Positions 18,582-26,587 of a stretch of DNA of 64,000 nucleotides are shown here, in pieces; the stretch's first letter is position 1, and the number at the start of each line of letters is the position of its first letter. Below the pieces are notes generated by a model. The model searched no databases. It was not told where the DNA came from and was given only the letters and a program-made list of their open reading frames with translations. The DNA lies in contig JANRLL010000007.1 of assembly GCA_033762715.1 (NCBI GenBank), positions 1 to 64,000 on the forward strand, in the 5' to 3' direction. This stretch comes from JANRLL01 sp033762715 (lineage in GTDB: Bacteria > Pseudomonadota > Alphaproteobacteria > Rickettsiales > SXRF01). The translations under genes were made by a program, and so were the position numbers.

Positions 18582-19496
18582 TTAACGTGTGCGTGTGTGT
18601 TCGGTAGCGCGTGCCGATTGCGGTGCACCCAAAGCGGGTAGCGGCTCGACGGTGAGTTGCGTCGGGCGTTGCGCTTCGGGAATAGATTGCCATTGCTGCA
18701 TGAATTGCTGTGCATAGTTGACGGTAGGATCACCGCCTACGGTGCGCACATAACTAGCCTCAATACCTTCATTGCGGCCGGTAGCTAACCCAAAGCAGCC
18801 GAACGTGCCTACTACATTGCCGTCAGGATGTATGCCGATTGCATCGCGGCCATTGCCAGGGTTATCGGTTTGTAGCCAGAAGCGCGAATTTGCATTGCCC
18901 GCTTCCCAACCCAGCGCATTGTCGCGTGCGACCTGCGTCCCGAATTTTTGCTCGGTAATATCATAGACGCGGTCGGTTTGGGTCCAATTCGGATTAAATT
19001 CGGGAATAGCGCCATTGCCACTTGCACCGGAGATAAAAGGATATTCACGGCGCGTGCGCTCTCCAGCCGCATTGGGTGGACTTTCCAAGACCAATACACC
19101 CACTATGCGCAAATGATTGGCATCACGGTAATGAAAATCACGCGGTTCAGCGGTTAGTCGCCAGTGATCGGTAGATGTTGCTTCGGGTGATGCGGCTGCT
19201 GGCGTGGTGGTGGGGGTTGCGACGGTTTTCACCGCTGCCGGTGCGGCTGCTTGTGTGCGGATTGCTTGCGCTGCGGTTTGGGCTTTCAGCACATTAAAAT
19301 GCGTATCCACTATTACGCCATTAGCGGTGAGGTTATTAGCCTTTTGGAATTTGATAACGGCCTGCTCGGTGCTGGAGCCAAAATCACCATCAGCGTTAAG
19401 CGCGTTGCCTTTCGCGTTGGTGTAACCCAGCTGATTCAGCATGCGCTGCAATTCAGCCACTTGAGGGTTATCTTTCATGCCGATTTTTAGTTCCAC
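18582..19496 (-). CDS. Peptidoglycan-binding protein with L,D-transpeptidase-like C-terminal domain
   Basis: A 304-residue protein. Residues about 8-70 are a PG_binding_1 domain (DNPQVAELQRMLNQLGY, DGDFGSSTEQAVIKFQKANNL). A low-complexity Ala/Thr/Pro linker (about 72-110) joins a C-terminal domain holding IGIHPDGN (His223) and GTFGCFGL (Cys234). The spacing and GC motif resemble the His/Cys catalytic pair of YkuD-like or DUF2778 cell-wall enzymes, but the usual SHGC His is Phe here. No signal peptide is visible, so the protein would stay inside or leave by another route. Family of the C-terminal domain is inferred. Confidence 0.6.
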   Translation of the reverse strand: MELKIGMKDNPQVAELQRMLNQLGYTNAKGNALNADGDFGSSTEQAVIKFQKANNLTANGVIVDTHFNVLKAQTAAQAIRTQAAAPAAVKTVATPTTTPAAASPEATSTDHWRLTAEPRDFHYRDANHLRIVGVLVLESPPNAAGERTRREYPFISGASGNGAIPEFNPNWTQTDRVYDITEQKFGTQVARDNALGWEAGNANSRFWLQTDNPGNGRDAIGIHPDGNVVGTFGCFGLATGRNEGIEASYVRTVGGDPTVNYAQQFMQQWQSIPEAQRPTQLTVEPLPALGAPQSARATEHTRTR

Positions 19497-19697
19497 GCGC
19501 TGCTCACCAAAGACTTATGAACGTTATATTATAGCGTAAAAACGTTAAAATAATACGTACTAACTGTCAGCGCTCCCACCCGAGCCGCTAAAAATATCAT
19601 TTATATACATATGGTTGTATTCTGTCACAAAAATTTCATTACTTAATAAAACGACATGCTAGCATCGCGTCATACTTTACTAGCGAAGGAGAAAACC

Positions 19698-20105
19698 ATG
19701 CTCAAGGAATTCAAACAATTTATCTCACGCGGGAATGTGGTGGATTTAGCAGTGGGTATTATTATGGGCGCTGCTTTCACCGGTATCGTCAATTCCCTGG
19801 TGGGCGATATCATCATGCCACCAGTCGGCAAGCTTGCGGGCGGGCTTGATTTTTCCAATTATTTTATCAACCTCTCCGATGGCAGCTATGCCACGCTTAA
19901 AGCCGCTAAAGAAGCAGGGGCTGCTACTATCAATTACGGCATTTTCCTCAATCAGGTGCTGAATTTTCTGATTGTATCCTTTGCCGTATTCGTCCTGGTT
20001 AAGCAGGTGAATCGCTTCCGTCGCCAGGAAGATGCCAAGCCGGTGGTGCCTGCGCGTAGCGAAGTGCTGCTGGAAGAAATCCGCGATTTGCTGAAGCAAA
20101 AATAA
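19698..20105 (+). CDS. mscL: Large-conductance mechanosensitive channel
   Basis: Homopentameric inner-membrane safety valve that opens under hypo-osmotic shock. The protein is 135 residues: N-terminal amphipathic MLKEFKQFISRGNVVDLAVG, TM1 with GIIMGAAFTGIVNSLVGDIIMPP, a periplasmic loop, TM2 (about 75-98) and a charged C-terminal helix LLEEIRDLLKQK. GAAGGAGAAAACC directly upstream fixes ATG 19698, not the earlier ATG at 19656. Confidence 0.97.
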   Translation: MLKEFKQFISRGNVVDLAVGIIMGAAFTGIVNSLVGDIIMPPVGKLAGGLDFSNYFINLSDGSYATLKAAKEAGAATINYGIFLNQVLNFLIVSFAVFVLVKQVNRFRRQEDAKPVVPARSEVLLEEIRDLLKQK

Positions 20106-20112
20106 GCGAGGC

Positions 20113-20132
20113 GTGGTGGGACCGAGAGGAGT
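20113..20132 (+). repeat. 20-bp copy of the tRNA-Arg 3' end
   Basis: GTGGTGGGACCGAGAGGAGT is identical to 20232-20251, which encodes the CCA end, acceptor strand and half of the T arm of the tRNA-Arg gene. The copy lies 119 bases downstream of the tRNA's 3' end in transcription direction. A repeat of the tRNA 3' end on the downstream side is the layout left by integrases that use tRNA genes, but nothing now lies between the copies except hairpins. It may also be a simple local duplication. Confidence 0.6.
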
Positions 20133-20135
20133 GAT

Positions 20136-20197
20136 GATGGTCTGCTGACCATCACCCTACGGGCGCGATGCGTCCAATTTTTCTTCCTGAAAAATTG
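20136..20197. other. Two adjacent perfect hairpins downstream of tRNA-Arg
   Basis: Hairpin A: GATGGTC TGCT GACCATC (20136-20153). Hairpin B: CAATTTTTC TTCCT GAAAAATTG (20175-20197), whose stem is A/T-rich. A third short stem CGAAC/GTTCG follows at about 20200-20211. They lie between mscL and the leftward tRNA gene, so they could end transcripts from both sides; hairpin B gives a T-run on either strand. Confidence 0.5.
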
Positions 20198-20232
20198 ACG
20201 AACCTTGTTCGACTTTATTGAGGCTGAATAGG

Positions 20233-20309
20233 TGGTGGGACCGAGAGGAGTCGAACCTCCGACCTAGAGTTTAGGAAACTCTTGCTCTATCCAACTGAGC
20301 TACGGCCCC
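20233..20309 (-). tRNA. tRNA-Arg, anticodon CCU
   Basis: The minus strand folds as a full cloverleaf of 77 bases with an encoded CCA: acceptor GGGGCCG pairs with CGGTCCC (one G-U), D arm GCTCAGTTGGATAGAGC, anticodon stem AGAGT/ACTCT around loop TTCCTAA (anticodon CCT), T arm with GGTTCGACTCC. It decodes AGG. tRNA-Arg(CCU) is a frequent target for integrases in other bacteria, and a partial copy of its 3' end lies at 20113. Confidence 0.97.
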
Positions 20310-20343
20310 AGGATATGTGCAGTAACGGGTGACGCCGCTTGCG

Positions 20344-20979
20344 TTAAGACGCTTTGGCGGTTGATTTTTTCTCGAGGGCTTCTTTGGATTTGGTTTCCAG
20401 CTGACTGATCAGTTGATCAATGCCTTTTTCATTCAACACTGTGCCAAATTCAGCGCGTTGCGTGGTAATCATACTCACGCCTTCGATGATAATATCGAAA
20501 ATACGAAAGCCGGCTTTTTCCTTACGCAGGCGATAATCCAGCAAAATAGGCTCTTGCGCATTTTCGCTAGCTTGAATTTCCATGCTCACCGTATATTCGT
20601 CATTACCCTCATCATGGGCGCCGGTTATTTTAAATTTGCCGCCTGTATATTCGGTGAAGCGCACCGCATAGTGACGCACGATAAACGTGTCATAGGCGCT
20701 TAAATAACGCTTCTTCTGATCGTCGGTTGCTTTACGCCAGTGTGCACCCATTACGAAGCGCCCTACCCAGGCGGTATCGACGTTATCGGAAAAAATTTTC
20801 TCCAGCTTGGCTTGGCGGCTGGTTTTATTGAGCTTTTGGTTGGCAATGGTATCGAGCGTTTGGTTGGCTACTTTTTGAATATAGGCGCTGGCATCATCGG
20901 CAGATGTGGCATAGGCTGCACCCGAAAACAACGCGCAAGCCGCGCAAAGAGCGGATACAAAACGAACGAGATGGCGCAT
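20344..20979 (-). CDS. mlaC: Phospholipid-binding protein MlaC (Tgt2/HpnM family)
   Basis: Periplasmic shuttle of 211 residues that carries phospholipids between MlaA at the outer membrane and the MlaFEDB complex. A signal peptide (MRHLVRFVSALCAACALFSG, cut after AYA) is followed by the family pattern: AYIQKVANQTLDTIAN, FSDNVDTAWVGRFVMGAHWRK, YDTFIVRHYAVRFTEYTGGKF and VEGVSMITTQRAEF-like C-terminus. Its ATG overlaps the mlaA stop (TAATG). The inner-membrane ABC genes mlaFED are not in the window. Confidence 0.9.
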   Translation of the reverse strand: MRHLVRFVSALCAACALFSGAAYATSADDASAYIQKVANQTLDTIANQKLNKTSRQAKLEKIFSDNVDTAWVGRFVMGAHWRKATDDQKKRYLSAYDTFIVRHYAVRFTEYTGGKFKITGAHDEGNDEYTVSMEIQASENAQEPILLDYRLRKEKAGFRIFDIIIEGVSMITTQRAEFGTVLNEKGIDQLISQLETKSKEALEKKSTAKAS

Positions 20980-21758
20980 TACTTGGCTCCGGCTACAGCA
21001 GCAGTTTTCACAGGCGCGGATTTGTTAGCAGCCAATTTTTGCTTGGCGCGGCGAATATCGGCAGCGCGTTTTTGCAAGAAGCCACTGCGGAAGGTCGCAT
21101 ATGGATCCAACGAATTGGTGAAGATATCTTCAAACAGCTTGTCGTTGTTCGAGCGCGTATCCACGATGGTAACAGCCGCAACCGTATAGGCTATGCTATC
21201 ATCGGTGTAGCTGATTGGGTTCATAGCGATATCGCCCAGGCGGCCAACGCCATCGCGGATGCTAGACGGGCCTAAGAGCGGCAACACTAAATAGGGACCA
21301 GACTCGAAGCCATAGACGCCGAGCGTTTGGCCGAAATCGGTTTTACGGTTGGTAAGGCCTGCGGTGGTTGCTACGTCAAACAGACCGCCCACGCCCCACA
21401 TGGTGTTGACGGCAAAGCGCCAGAAGGTGGCAAAGCTGTTTTGCACATCGCCTTGCAAGATCGAGTTACCGAGCACAACAGGCGCGTACAAGTTTTCTAC
21501 GGCATTGCTGACCATTTCCTGGCCTTTATTCGGCATCACGCCTTGATATACAATCACGATAGGTTTCAGGATCAGCACGTCAACCACGCGGTTGAAACCG
21601 AAGATCACGCGGTTAAGCGGTTCCAGCGGGTCGTTATCAGCGGCTTGATCGGCTTGGGTCTTAGGATCTTGCGGGATTTTGGTGCAGCCGGCTGCGCTTA
21701 AGAGAGCACAACCCAGTAAGGCCGCAAGGCCTAGGCGCTTAAAAGAATCGAAACGCAT
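20979..21758 (-). CDS. mlaA: Outer-membrane phospholipid lipoprotein MlaA (VacJ)
   Basis: Lipoprotein of 259 residues with lipobox LLSAAGC (Cys25). The mature part matches MlaA: DPLEPLNRVIFGFNRVVDVLILKP, MVSNAVENLYAPVVLGNSILQGD, FGQTLGVYGFESGPYLVLPLLGPSS. MlaA removes mislocalised phospholipids from the outer leaflet together with porins. The C-terminal tail (KRAADIRRAKQKLAANK) is long and basic. It is followed by mlaC with a 1-base overlap, a usual alphaproteobacterial pair. Confidence 0.94.
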   Translation of the reverse strand: MRFDSFKRLGLAALLGCALLSAAGCTKIPQDPKTQADQAADNDPLEPLNRVIFGFNRVVDVLILKPIVIVYQGVMPNKGQEMVSNAVENLYAPVVLGNSILQGDVQNSFATFWRFAVNTMWGVGGLFDVATTAGLTNRKTDFGQTLGVYGFESGPYLVLPLLGPSSIRDGVGRLGDIAMNPISYTDDSIAYTVAAVTIVDTRSNNDKLFEDIFTNSLDPYATFRSGFLQKRAADIRRAKQKLAANKSAPVKTAAVAGAK

Positions 21759-21945
21759 CGTCAGTAACTCCTGAATAGTATCGCTTGGTTATCCTAAATT
21801 AACGCAAAGCTATTAAACTTTTATAAACTTGACTGGAGAGCCATTATCAGTTTTCTGTAAGCAATGTATAGGGCTAAACTAAGCAGACAGCGGGCTAATT
21901 GTGGATTATGCAGGGCTGTTGCAAAATTGTAACAGGAAATAATAA

Positions 21946-22800
21946 ATGACATTTTCCGTCTCATTTGAGTTCTTTCCGCCTAAATCGCCGGAAATGGAGC
22001 AAAAACTATGGGAAGCCCTAACGCAGCTTTCGCCCCTTTCGCCTAGTTTTGTCTCGGTTACCTATGGCGCCGGTGGCAGCACACGGGAGCGCACCCACCA
22101 TACGGTTAAACGCATTATCGAAGAAACTTCGCTGAAGCCAGCCGCACATCTGACCTGCGTTAATGCCAGCCGTGAGGCGGTTGACCAGGTGGCGCGTGCC
22201 TATTGGGACGTTGGGGTTCGCCATATTGTGGCGCTGCGCGGCGATCCGCCGCAAGGCCAGAGCGATTACGCGCCGCATCCAGAAGGGTATGTCTATTCTT
22301 CGCAGCTGGTGGCGGGCTTGAAGCGCATCGCCGATTTTGAAATCAGCGTGGCGGCTTTTCCTGAGAAACATCCGCATTCGGCAAGTTTTGAGGCGGATTT
22401 AGACTATCTAAAGCAAAAAATCGATGCAGGTGCGACCCGTGCCATCACCCAGTATTTTTTCGATGTGGCGCATTATGAGCGGTTTTTGGAGCGGGCGCGC
22501 AAAGCCGGCATCACCATCCCCATCGTGCCCGGATTGCTGCCGATTACCAATCTGGCGCAAGTGCTGAAATTTAGCGCCATGTGCGGCGCGTCGGTGCCGG
22601 ATTGGGTGCAGCAAGCATTTGTCGGACTTGAGCAAGATGTGCCCGCGCGCAACCAAAAAGCGATCGAGATTGCCGTGGAGCAAGGTGAAAAACTGCGCGC
22701 ATTAGGCGTCGAGCATCTGCATTTTTATACCTTAAATCGTGCCGACCTCACGCAAGCCATTTGCGCACGGTTGGGTGTTACAACACCCGTTCAATCTTAA
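21946..22800 (+). CDS. metF: 5,10-methylenetetrahydrofolate reductase
   Basis: FAD enzyme reducing methylene-THF to methyl-THF for methionine synthesis. In 284 residues it shows SFEFFPPKSPEMEQ (4-17, catalytic Glu in the EFFPP motif), SVTYGAGGSTRERT (about 38-50), HLTCVNASRE and HIVALRGDPP (FAD site), and ITQYFFD. A 187-base spacer separates it from the divergent mlaA; I see no clear SAM riboswitch in it. Its end overlaps the convergent motB by 23 bases. Confidence 0.97.
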   Translation: MTFSVSFEFFPPKSPEMEQKLWEALTQLSPLSPSFVSVTYGAGGSTRERTHHTVKRIIEETSLKPAAHLTCVNASREAVDQVARAYWDVGVRHIVALRGDPPQGQSDYAPHPEGYVYSSQLVAGLKRIADFEISVAAFPEKHPHSASFEADLDYLKQKIDAGATRAITQYFFDVAHYERFLERARKAGITIPIVPGLLPITNLAQVLKFSAMCGASVPDWVQQAFVGLEQDVPARNQKAIEIAVEQGEKLRALGVEHLHFYTLNRADLTQAICARLGVTTPVQS

Positions 22801-23443
22801 TAATAACCCGCTGGTTGCGCAGGCGGTTTTCAGGAATGGGTCGGCCTTCCTTATCTAGATTTGGCAAGATTGGCCGCGAGTCTGCATAACCAATGGCTTT
22901 AATGCGGCGTGCTTCAACGCCATTCTCGGCAAAAAACCGCGCCATGCGCGCCGCGCGCGCCGCCGACAATTCCCAATTCGACGGATAGACCACCGAGTCG
23001 ACCGGCGCATCATCGGTGTGCACTTCGATGGTGACGTAATACTCCATGAAGCTAATTTGCTTGAGTGCCGTCACCATTTCGGCCAGCACCGGCTTTTTGC
23101 TATCTTCAAATTCAATCGAGTTGGACTGGAAAAAACTGCCGCTTGCTATATCCATATCGATGCTGCGCTCGCTTCTTTCAATCACCACATCGCGCATCAG
23201 ATTGTTGTTTTCAACTACTCCCTGCAATGCCTGAAACGTGCCCAAAAACGGGGTTGATAAATCGACACTGCCGAATTTATTGGCCAGGCCTTGCGTGATT
23301 TCCGAGAATTTATCGCGCTTGGGCTCAGAGACGGAGACGAAAATAATGAAAAAGCACATGAGCAATGTGATCATGTCGGCGTAGCTCATGAGCCATGAAT
23401 CAACACCGCTTTCTTGAGGATCCGGTTTGCGCGGAGGGATCAT
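22778..23443 (-). CDS. motB: Flagellar stator protein MotB
   Basis: Stator subunit of 221 residues. The single N-terminal helix holds DSWLMSYADMITLLMCFFII, with Asp23 as the expected ion-binding residue. A plug/linker region follows, and the C-terminal OmpA-like domain (about 125-218: EVHTDDAPVDS, SNWELSAARAARMA, RIKAIGYADSRP) binds peptidoglycan. Its ATG overlaps the motA stop by 4 bases. No flagellar structural genes are in view, so it could serve another MotAB-like motor, but the match is to true MotB. Confidence 0.92.
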   Translation of the reverse strand: MIPPRKPDPQESGVDSWLMSYADMITLLMCFFIIFVSVSEPKRDKFSEITQGLANKFGSVDLSTPFLGTFQALQGVVENNNLMRDVVIERSERSIDMDIASGSFFQSNSIEFEDSKKPVLAEMVTALKQISFMEYYVTIEVHTDDAPVDSVVYPSNWELSAARAARMARFFAENGVEARRIKAIGYADSRPILPNLDKEGRPIPENRLRNQRVIIKIERVL

Positions 23444-24288
23444 GCCGGTTTCGATTCCACATTGATCGCACTTATACCCTTCAAATAATCATCGAGGTTG
23501 AAATGCAGCTCAGGATCTAAGAAGCTGTTTAAACGATCCTGCATGAAGCGCGGATTTTGCTTTTCCGACAGCAACACCAGCCCTTCGGTCATCATATAGT
23601 TACGAAAGCGCATGATCTCTTCTTTTTGCAGTAATTTATCTGCGGCCGGCAGGCAGATCAGACGTGCGACAATAATGCCGTAAAGGGTTGCAAGCAGCGC
23701 GACTGCCAAACCGTTGCCGATAAAACTCATATCGCCTTGGATATTTTGAAGCATCACCACCATACCCACCAGCGTGCCGACCATGCCGAAGGCGGGCGCG
23801 GTCGAGGCCATGTTGCGCAGTACCGTCACCGGTGTGATATTGCGCTCAAAATCTGCTTCCACCGCGGTGTTTAACATATTGCGGATCACATCAGGTTTAT
23901 AGCCGGTCACCACCAAATCCAGCCCGTAACGCAAGAGCGGCTCGCGAATTTTTTTACCAACTTCGCCTTCTAGTCCGGGCAAGCCTTTGGCATGGACTAA
24001 ATAGGACCATTTAATTAAGCGCATGATTTCGGTGTTGAGGCCTTCGCGTGTGGCTTTAGGCTTTTTCACCATGTACCACATTTCTTGAAAGGCGCGTGTC
24101 ACATAACGGCCTTGATAGCTCATAAAGGCATTGGCAATGCTGCCGCCAACGACTATCATCAAGCCTTCGATGCTGATGAAGGACAGGTAGTTATGGGTCG
24201 CTGCGGCAATCGCGCCTAGTACAAGCGCAAAGCCAAAAAAGGTGCCGGCAACGGTAACTAACGAAAGCGAATCTACGATTTTTTTCAT
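23440..24288 (-). CDS. motA: Flagellar stator protein MotA
   Basis: Polytopic partner of MotB, 282 residues, with four helices and a large cytoplasmic loop (about 70-150). It carries the conserved STAPAFGMVGTLVGMV at helix 3 (about 165-180) with the essential Pro, and LLATLYGIIVARLICLPAADKL at helix 4. The shorter loop and sequence class are nearer to the PomA/MotA sodium-or-proton group; the ion cannot be decided by eye. First gene of a motA-motB pair transcribed leftward. Confidence 0.92.
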   Translation of the reverse strand: MKKIVDSLSLVTVAGTFFGFALVLGAIAAATHNYLSFISIEGLMIVVGGSIANAFMSYQGRYVTRAFQEMWYMVKKPKATREGLNTEIMRLIKWSYLVHAKGLPGLEGEVGKKIREPLLRYGLDLVVTGYKPDVIRNMLNTAVEADFERNITPVTVLRNMASTAPAFGMVGTLVGMVVMLQNIQGDMSFIGNGLAVALLATLYGIIVARLICLPAADKLLQKEEIMRFRNYMMTEGLVLLSEKQNPRFMQDRLNSFLDPELHFNLDDYLKGISAINVESKPA

Positions 24289-24376
24289 TCAGCCAATAAA
24301 GTCAGGGTGTAATGACTGCGATCTAAGCATAAAATCACCTGGGGGTAAAGCAGTGACGGGGTTTTTTTGAGTGACT

Positions 24377-25117
24377 ATGAAAACGAAACAAATCAACAAA
24401 CCAATTATTGGCATCACACTCGATCACGAAGCGGGAGGACCTGGCCAATATTCTAAAATGCCGTGGTATGCGCTGCGTCAGAATTATTGTGATGCGATTG
24501 ATTATTTCGGTGCGATTCCCATTCCGCTGCCACATGAGGTGGCGATGGTTGACGATTATTTGAATTTGATCGATGGGCTGATGATTACCGGTGGCGCTTT
24601 TGATGTGCCGCCTTCTTTTTACGGCGAAAAATCAGCGCATCCTTCGGTTACCACCAAGGATCGCCGCACGCAGTTTGAATGGGCGATTACCAAAGGCGCG
24701 GTGGATCGTAAGATGCCGGTGCTGGGGATTTGCGGCGGGCAACAATTGCTCAATGTGGTGTTGGGCGGAAGTTTGATCCAGCATATTCCAGACAGTATTG
24801 ATGATGCGCTCGAGCATGAGCAAAAAAATCCACGCACCGAACCAGGCCATCCGGTGGCTATTGAGCCAGGTACGCTACTGCACCAGATTGTCAGCCGCGA
24901 CACCATGCATGTGAATACGGCGCATCACCAAGCGGTTGCCTTGCCGGCGCCAGGCATGATTGTCAATGCGCGCTCGCCAGACGGGGTGATTGAAGGCATC
25001 GAGCTTAAAGATCATCCGTTTTGTTTGGGTGTGCAGTGGCATCCGGAATATCGGGTCGATCCGGGTGATTTACAAATATTTGCCGCCTTTGTAGAAAGGT
25101 GTAAACATGAAATCTGA
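24377..25117 (+). CDS. Class I glutamine amidotransferase-like hydrolase (PuuD / peptidase C26)
   Basis: A 246-residue hydrolase related to gamma-glutamyl-GABA hydrolase, which releases GABA from gamma-glutamyl-GABA in putrescine breakdown. It has the nucleophile elbow GICGGQQLLNVVLGG (Cys119), and GVQWHPEYRVDP giving the His/Glu pair. LIDGLMITGGAFDVPPSFY is typical for the family. ATG 24377 is preferred over the GTG two codons earlier. No other puu genes are near, so the substrate is inferred from family only. Confidence 0.85.
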   Translation: MKTKQINKPIIGITLDHEAGGPGQYSKMPWYALRQNYCDAIDYFGAIPIPLPHEVAMVDDYLNLIDGLMITGGAFDVPPSFYGEKSAHPSVTTKDRRTQFEWAITKGAVDRKMPVLGICGGQQLLNVVLGGSLIQHIPDSIDDALEHEQKNPRTEPGHPVAIEPGTLLHQIVSRDTMHVNTAHHQAVALPAPGMIVNARSPDGVIEGIELKDHPFCLGVQWHPEYRVDPGDLQIFAAFVERCKHEI

Positions 25118-25201
25118 TTATTTGATTATCAAAATAATTTGAATATCTGATTTGTAATATATTGAATTTTAATATTATCATATAATCATAGAATCAGATT
25201 T
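25110..25201. repeat. AT-rich imperfect inverted repeat (92 bp)
   Basis: Outer arms AAATCTGATT (25110-25119) and AATCAGATTT (25192-25201) are perfect complements. The similarity goes on inward for about 25-29 bases with a few mismatches. The interval is over 80% A+T, far from the ~53% G+C of its neighbours. It begins inside the last codons of the amidotransferase gene and stops 7 bases before rluB. It may be a transcript hairpin, a promoter-rich block for rluB or the remnant of a small element. Confidence 0.65.
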
Positions 25202-25208
25202 ATAGCAT

Positions 25209-25952
25209 ATGACCGACAATAAAGACACAAATACCCCCACACAAGAACGCATCGCCAAACGTATGGCGCGTGCGGGCTTATGCTCGCGCCGTGAAGCGGA
25301 GGCCTGGATTCTAGAAGGCAAAGTGCGCGTCAATGGCAAGCGCATCACCTCACCAGCGCTTAATGTCAGTGATGCCGATGACATCAACGTCAATGGAAAG
25401 CCGCTTACGCTTAAAGAAGAAACCAGGCTGTGGCTCTATCATAAACCGGTTGGTTTGATTACGACTCATAAGGATCCGCAGGGACGCCCCACCGTTTTTG
25501 ATCAGCTGCCTAAATCGATGCCGCGTGTGATTTCGATCGGACGTTTGGATTTAAATTCGGAAGGACTGTTGCTGCTGACCAATGACGGCGTGCTGGCGCG
25601 CAAGCTGGAGCATCCATCCAGCGCCTGGATTCGCCGCTACCGCGTGCGCGTCTACGGTAAAATCACCGAAAAGATGATGGAAGATATTCGCGAAGGCGTG
25701 GTGGTAGAAGGTATACATTATCACGGTGCCGAGATTGAAAAAGAATCGAAAACCGGTCGTGATAATCAATGGTTCATGATGGCGATTCGCGAAGGAAAAA
25801 ATCGTGAGATTCGCAAAATATTTGAGCATTTCGGCTGCCAAGTTAACCGGCTGATACGCCAGTCCTACGGCCCGTTTCAGCTGGGTAGTCTGCCGCGTGG
25901 CGAGGTCAAGGAAGTGACTAAGAAAGTGCTCAACTCTTTCATTCGTGTCTAA
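25209..25952 (+). CDS. rluB: 23S rRNA pseudouridine synthase, RluB-like
   Basis: A 247-residue RsuA/RluB/RluE-family enzyme. An N-terminal S4 RNA-binding domain (about 12-60: RIAKRMARAGLCSRREAEAW) precedes the catalytic domain with GRLDLNSEGLLLLTNDG, where Asp114 is the catalytic residue, and REGKNREIRKIFEHFGC. RluB modifies U2605 of 23S rRNA in E. coli; RsuA-type 16S activity cannot be excluded. It is followed by rsmD after 56 bases, both acting on rRNA. Confidence 0.9.
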   Translation: MTDNKDTNTPTQERIAKRMARAGLCSRREAEAWILEGKVRVNGKRITSPALNVSDADDINVNGKPLTLKEETRLWLYHKPVGLITTHKDPQGRPTVFDQLPKSMPRVISIGRLDLNSEGLLLLTNDGVLARKLEHPSSAWIRRYRVRVYGKITEKMMEDIREGVVVEGIHYHGAEIEKESKTGRDNQWFMMAIREGKNREIRKIFEHFGCQVNRLIRQSYGPFQLGSLPRGEVKEVTKKVLNSFIRV

Positions 25953-25995
25953 CGCGCGCTTAATAAATTAGTGACAAGGCAAGGGCATTTGCTTT

Positions 25996-26010
25996 ATGGC
26001 TAATAGCCAT
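25996..26010 (+). promoter_or_regulatory. Hairpin over the rsmD start codon
   Basis: ATGGCT AAT AGCCAT forms a 6-bp stem whose right arm includes the A and T of the rsmD ATG (26009). The left ATG opens a 12-codon frame (25996-26034) that overlaps the rsmD start in another frame. No Shine-Dalgarno sequence is visible for rsmD. This may lower or couple its translation, but it could be chance. Confidence 0.3.
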
Positions 26011-26575
26011 GAGAATTATTGCGGGAAAACATAAGGGCCGGCGTATCGAAACGCCTAGGGAAATCTCTGGCGACATCCGCCCCACCTCTGATTTCGCTCG
26101 CGAAGCCATCTTCAATATTTTACTCCACAGTAAACATGGTCTAAACGGCCATAGCTTTGCCGATCAAGTGGTGCTTGATATGTATTGCGGCACTGGTGCC
26201 TTCGGCCTTGAAGCGCTGTCGCGTGGCGCGGCGCACGTAACGTTTCTGGATCAATCGCGCGATGCGCTCTCCATTGCCAAGCATAATGTCGAGCGTTATG
26301 GCGAGGCAACCCAAGCCGACTATATTCACGGCGATGCCACCCGCCTACCGAAGCCACGCCGCCGCTATGGGGTTGTGTTTTTAGATCCGCCTTATTTCAG
26401 CAATTTGATCCCCAATACACTTAAAGCTTTGCATGAAGGCGAATGGATTACTGATGATGGGCTGGTTATCATTGAGCATGATGCCAAAGAAACCATTGCC
26501 ATTCCCGAACCGTTTACCTCAATTGATCAGCGTCGCTATGGCCGCGCGGTATTGGAAGTGCTCACCCTGTCTTAA
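26009..26575 (+). CDS. rsmD: 16S rRNA (guanine966-N2)-methyltransferase
   Basis: Small SAM-dependent methyltransferase of 188 residues. It begins MRIIAGKHKGRRIETP and has RPTSDFAREAIFNIL, the SAM-binding VLDMYCGTGAFGLEALSRGA (about 52-70) and the catalytic VVFLDPPYFSN (about 123-133), all RsmD features. It lies between rluB and the serpin gene, 12 bases before the latter, whose strong ribosome site overlaps its end. Confidence 0.94.
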   Translation: MRIIAGKHKGRRIETPREISGDIRPTSDFAREAIFNILLHSKHGLNGHSFADQVVLDMYCGTGAFGLEALSRGAAHVTFLDQSRDALSIAKHNVERYGEATQADYIHGDATRLPKPRRRYGVVFLDPPYFSNLIPNTLKALHEGEWITDDGLVIIEHDAKETIAIPEPFTSIDQRRYGRAVLEVLTLS

Positions 26576-26587
26576 GGAGGAGAATCT

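Noticed and set aside
20113..20132. A second tRNA gene downstream of tRNA-Arg
   Set aside because: Only the CCA end, acceptor strand and part of the T arm are copied; there is no anticodon or D arm.
21759..21945. SAM riboswitch ahead of metF
   Set aside because: The spacer lacks a recognisable SAM-I, SAM-II or SAM/SAH core; the short stems seen are weak.
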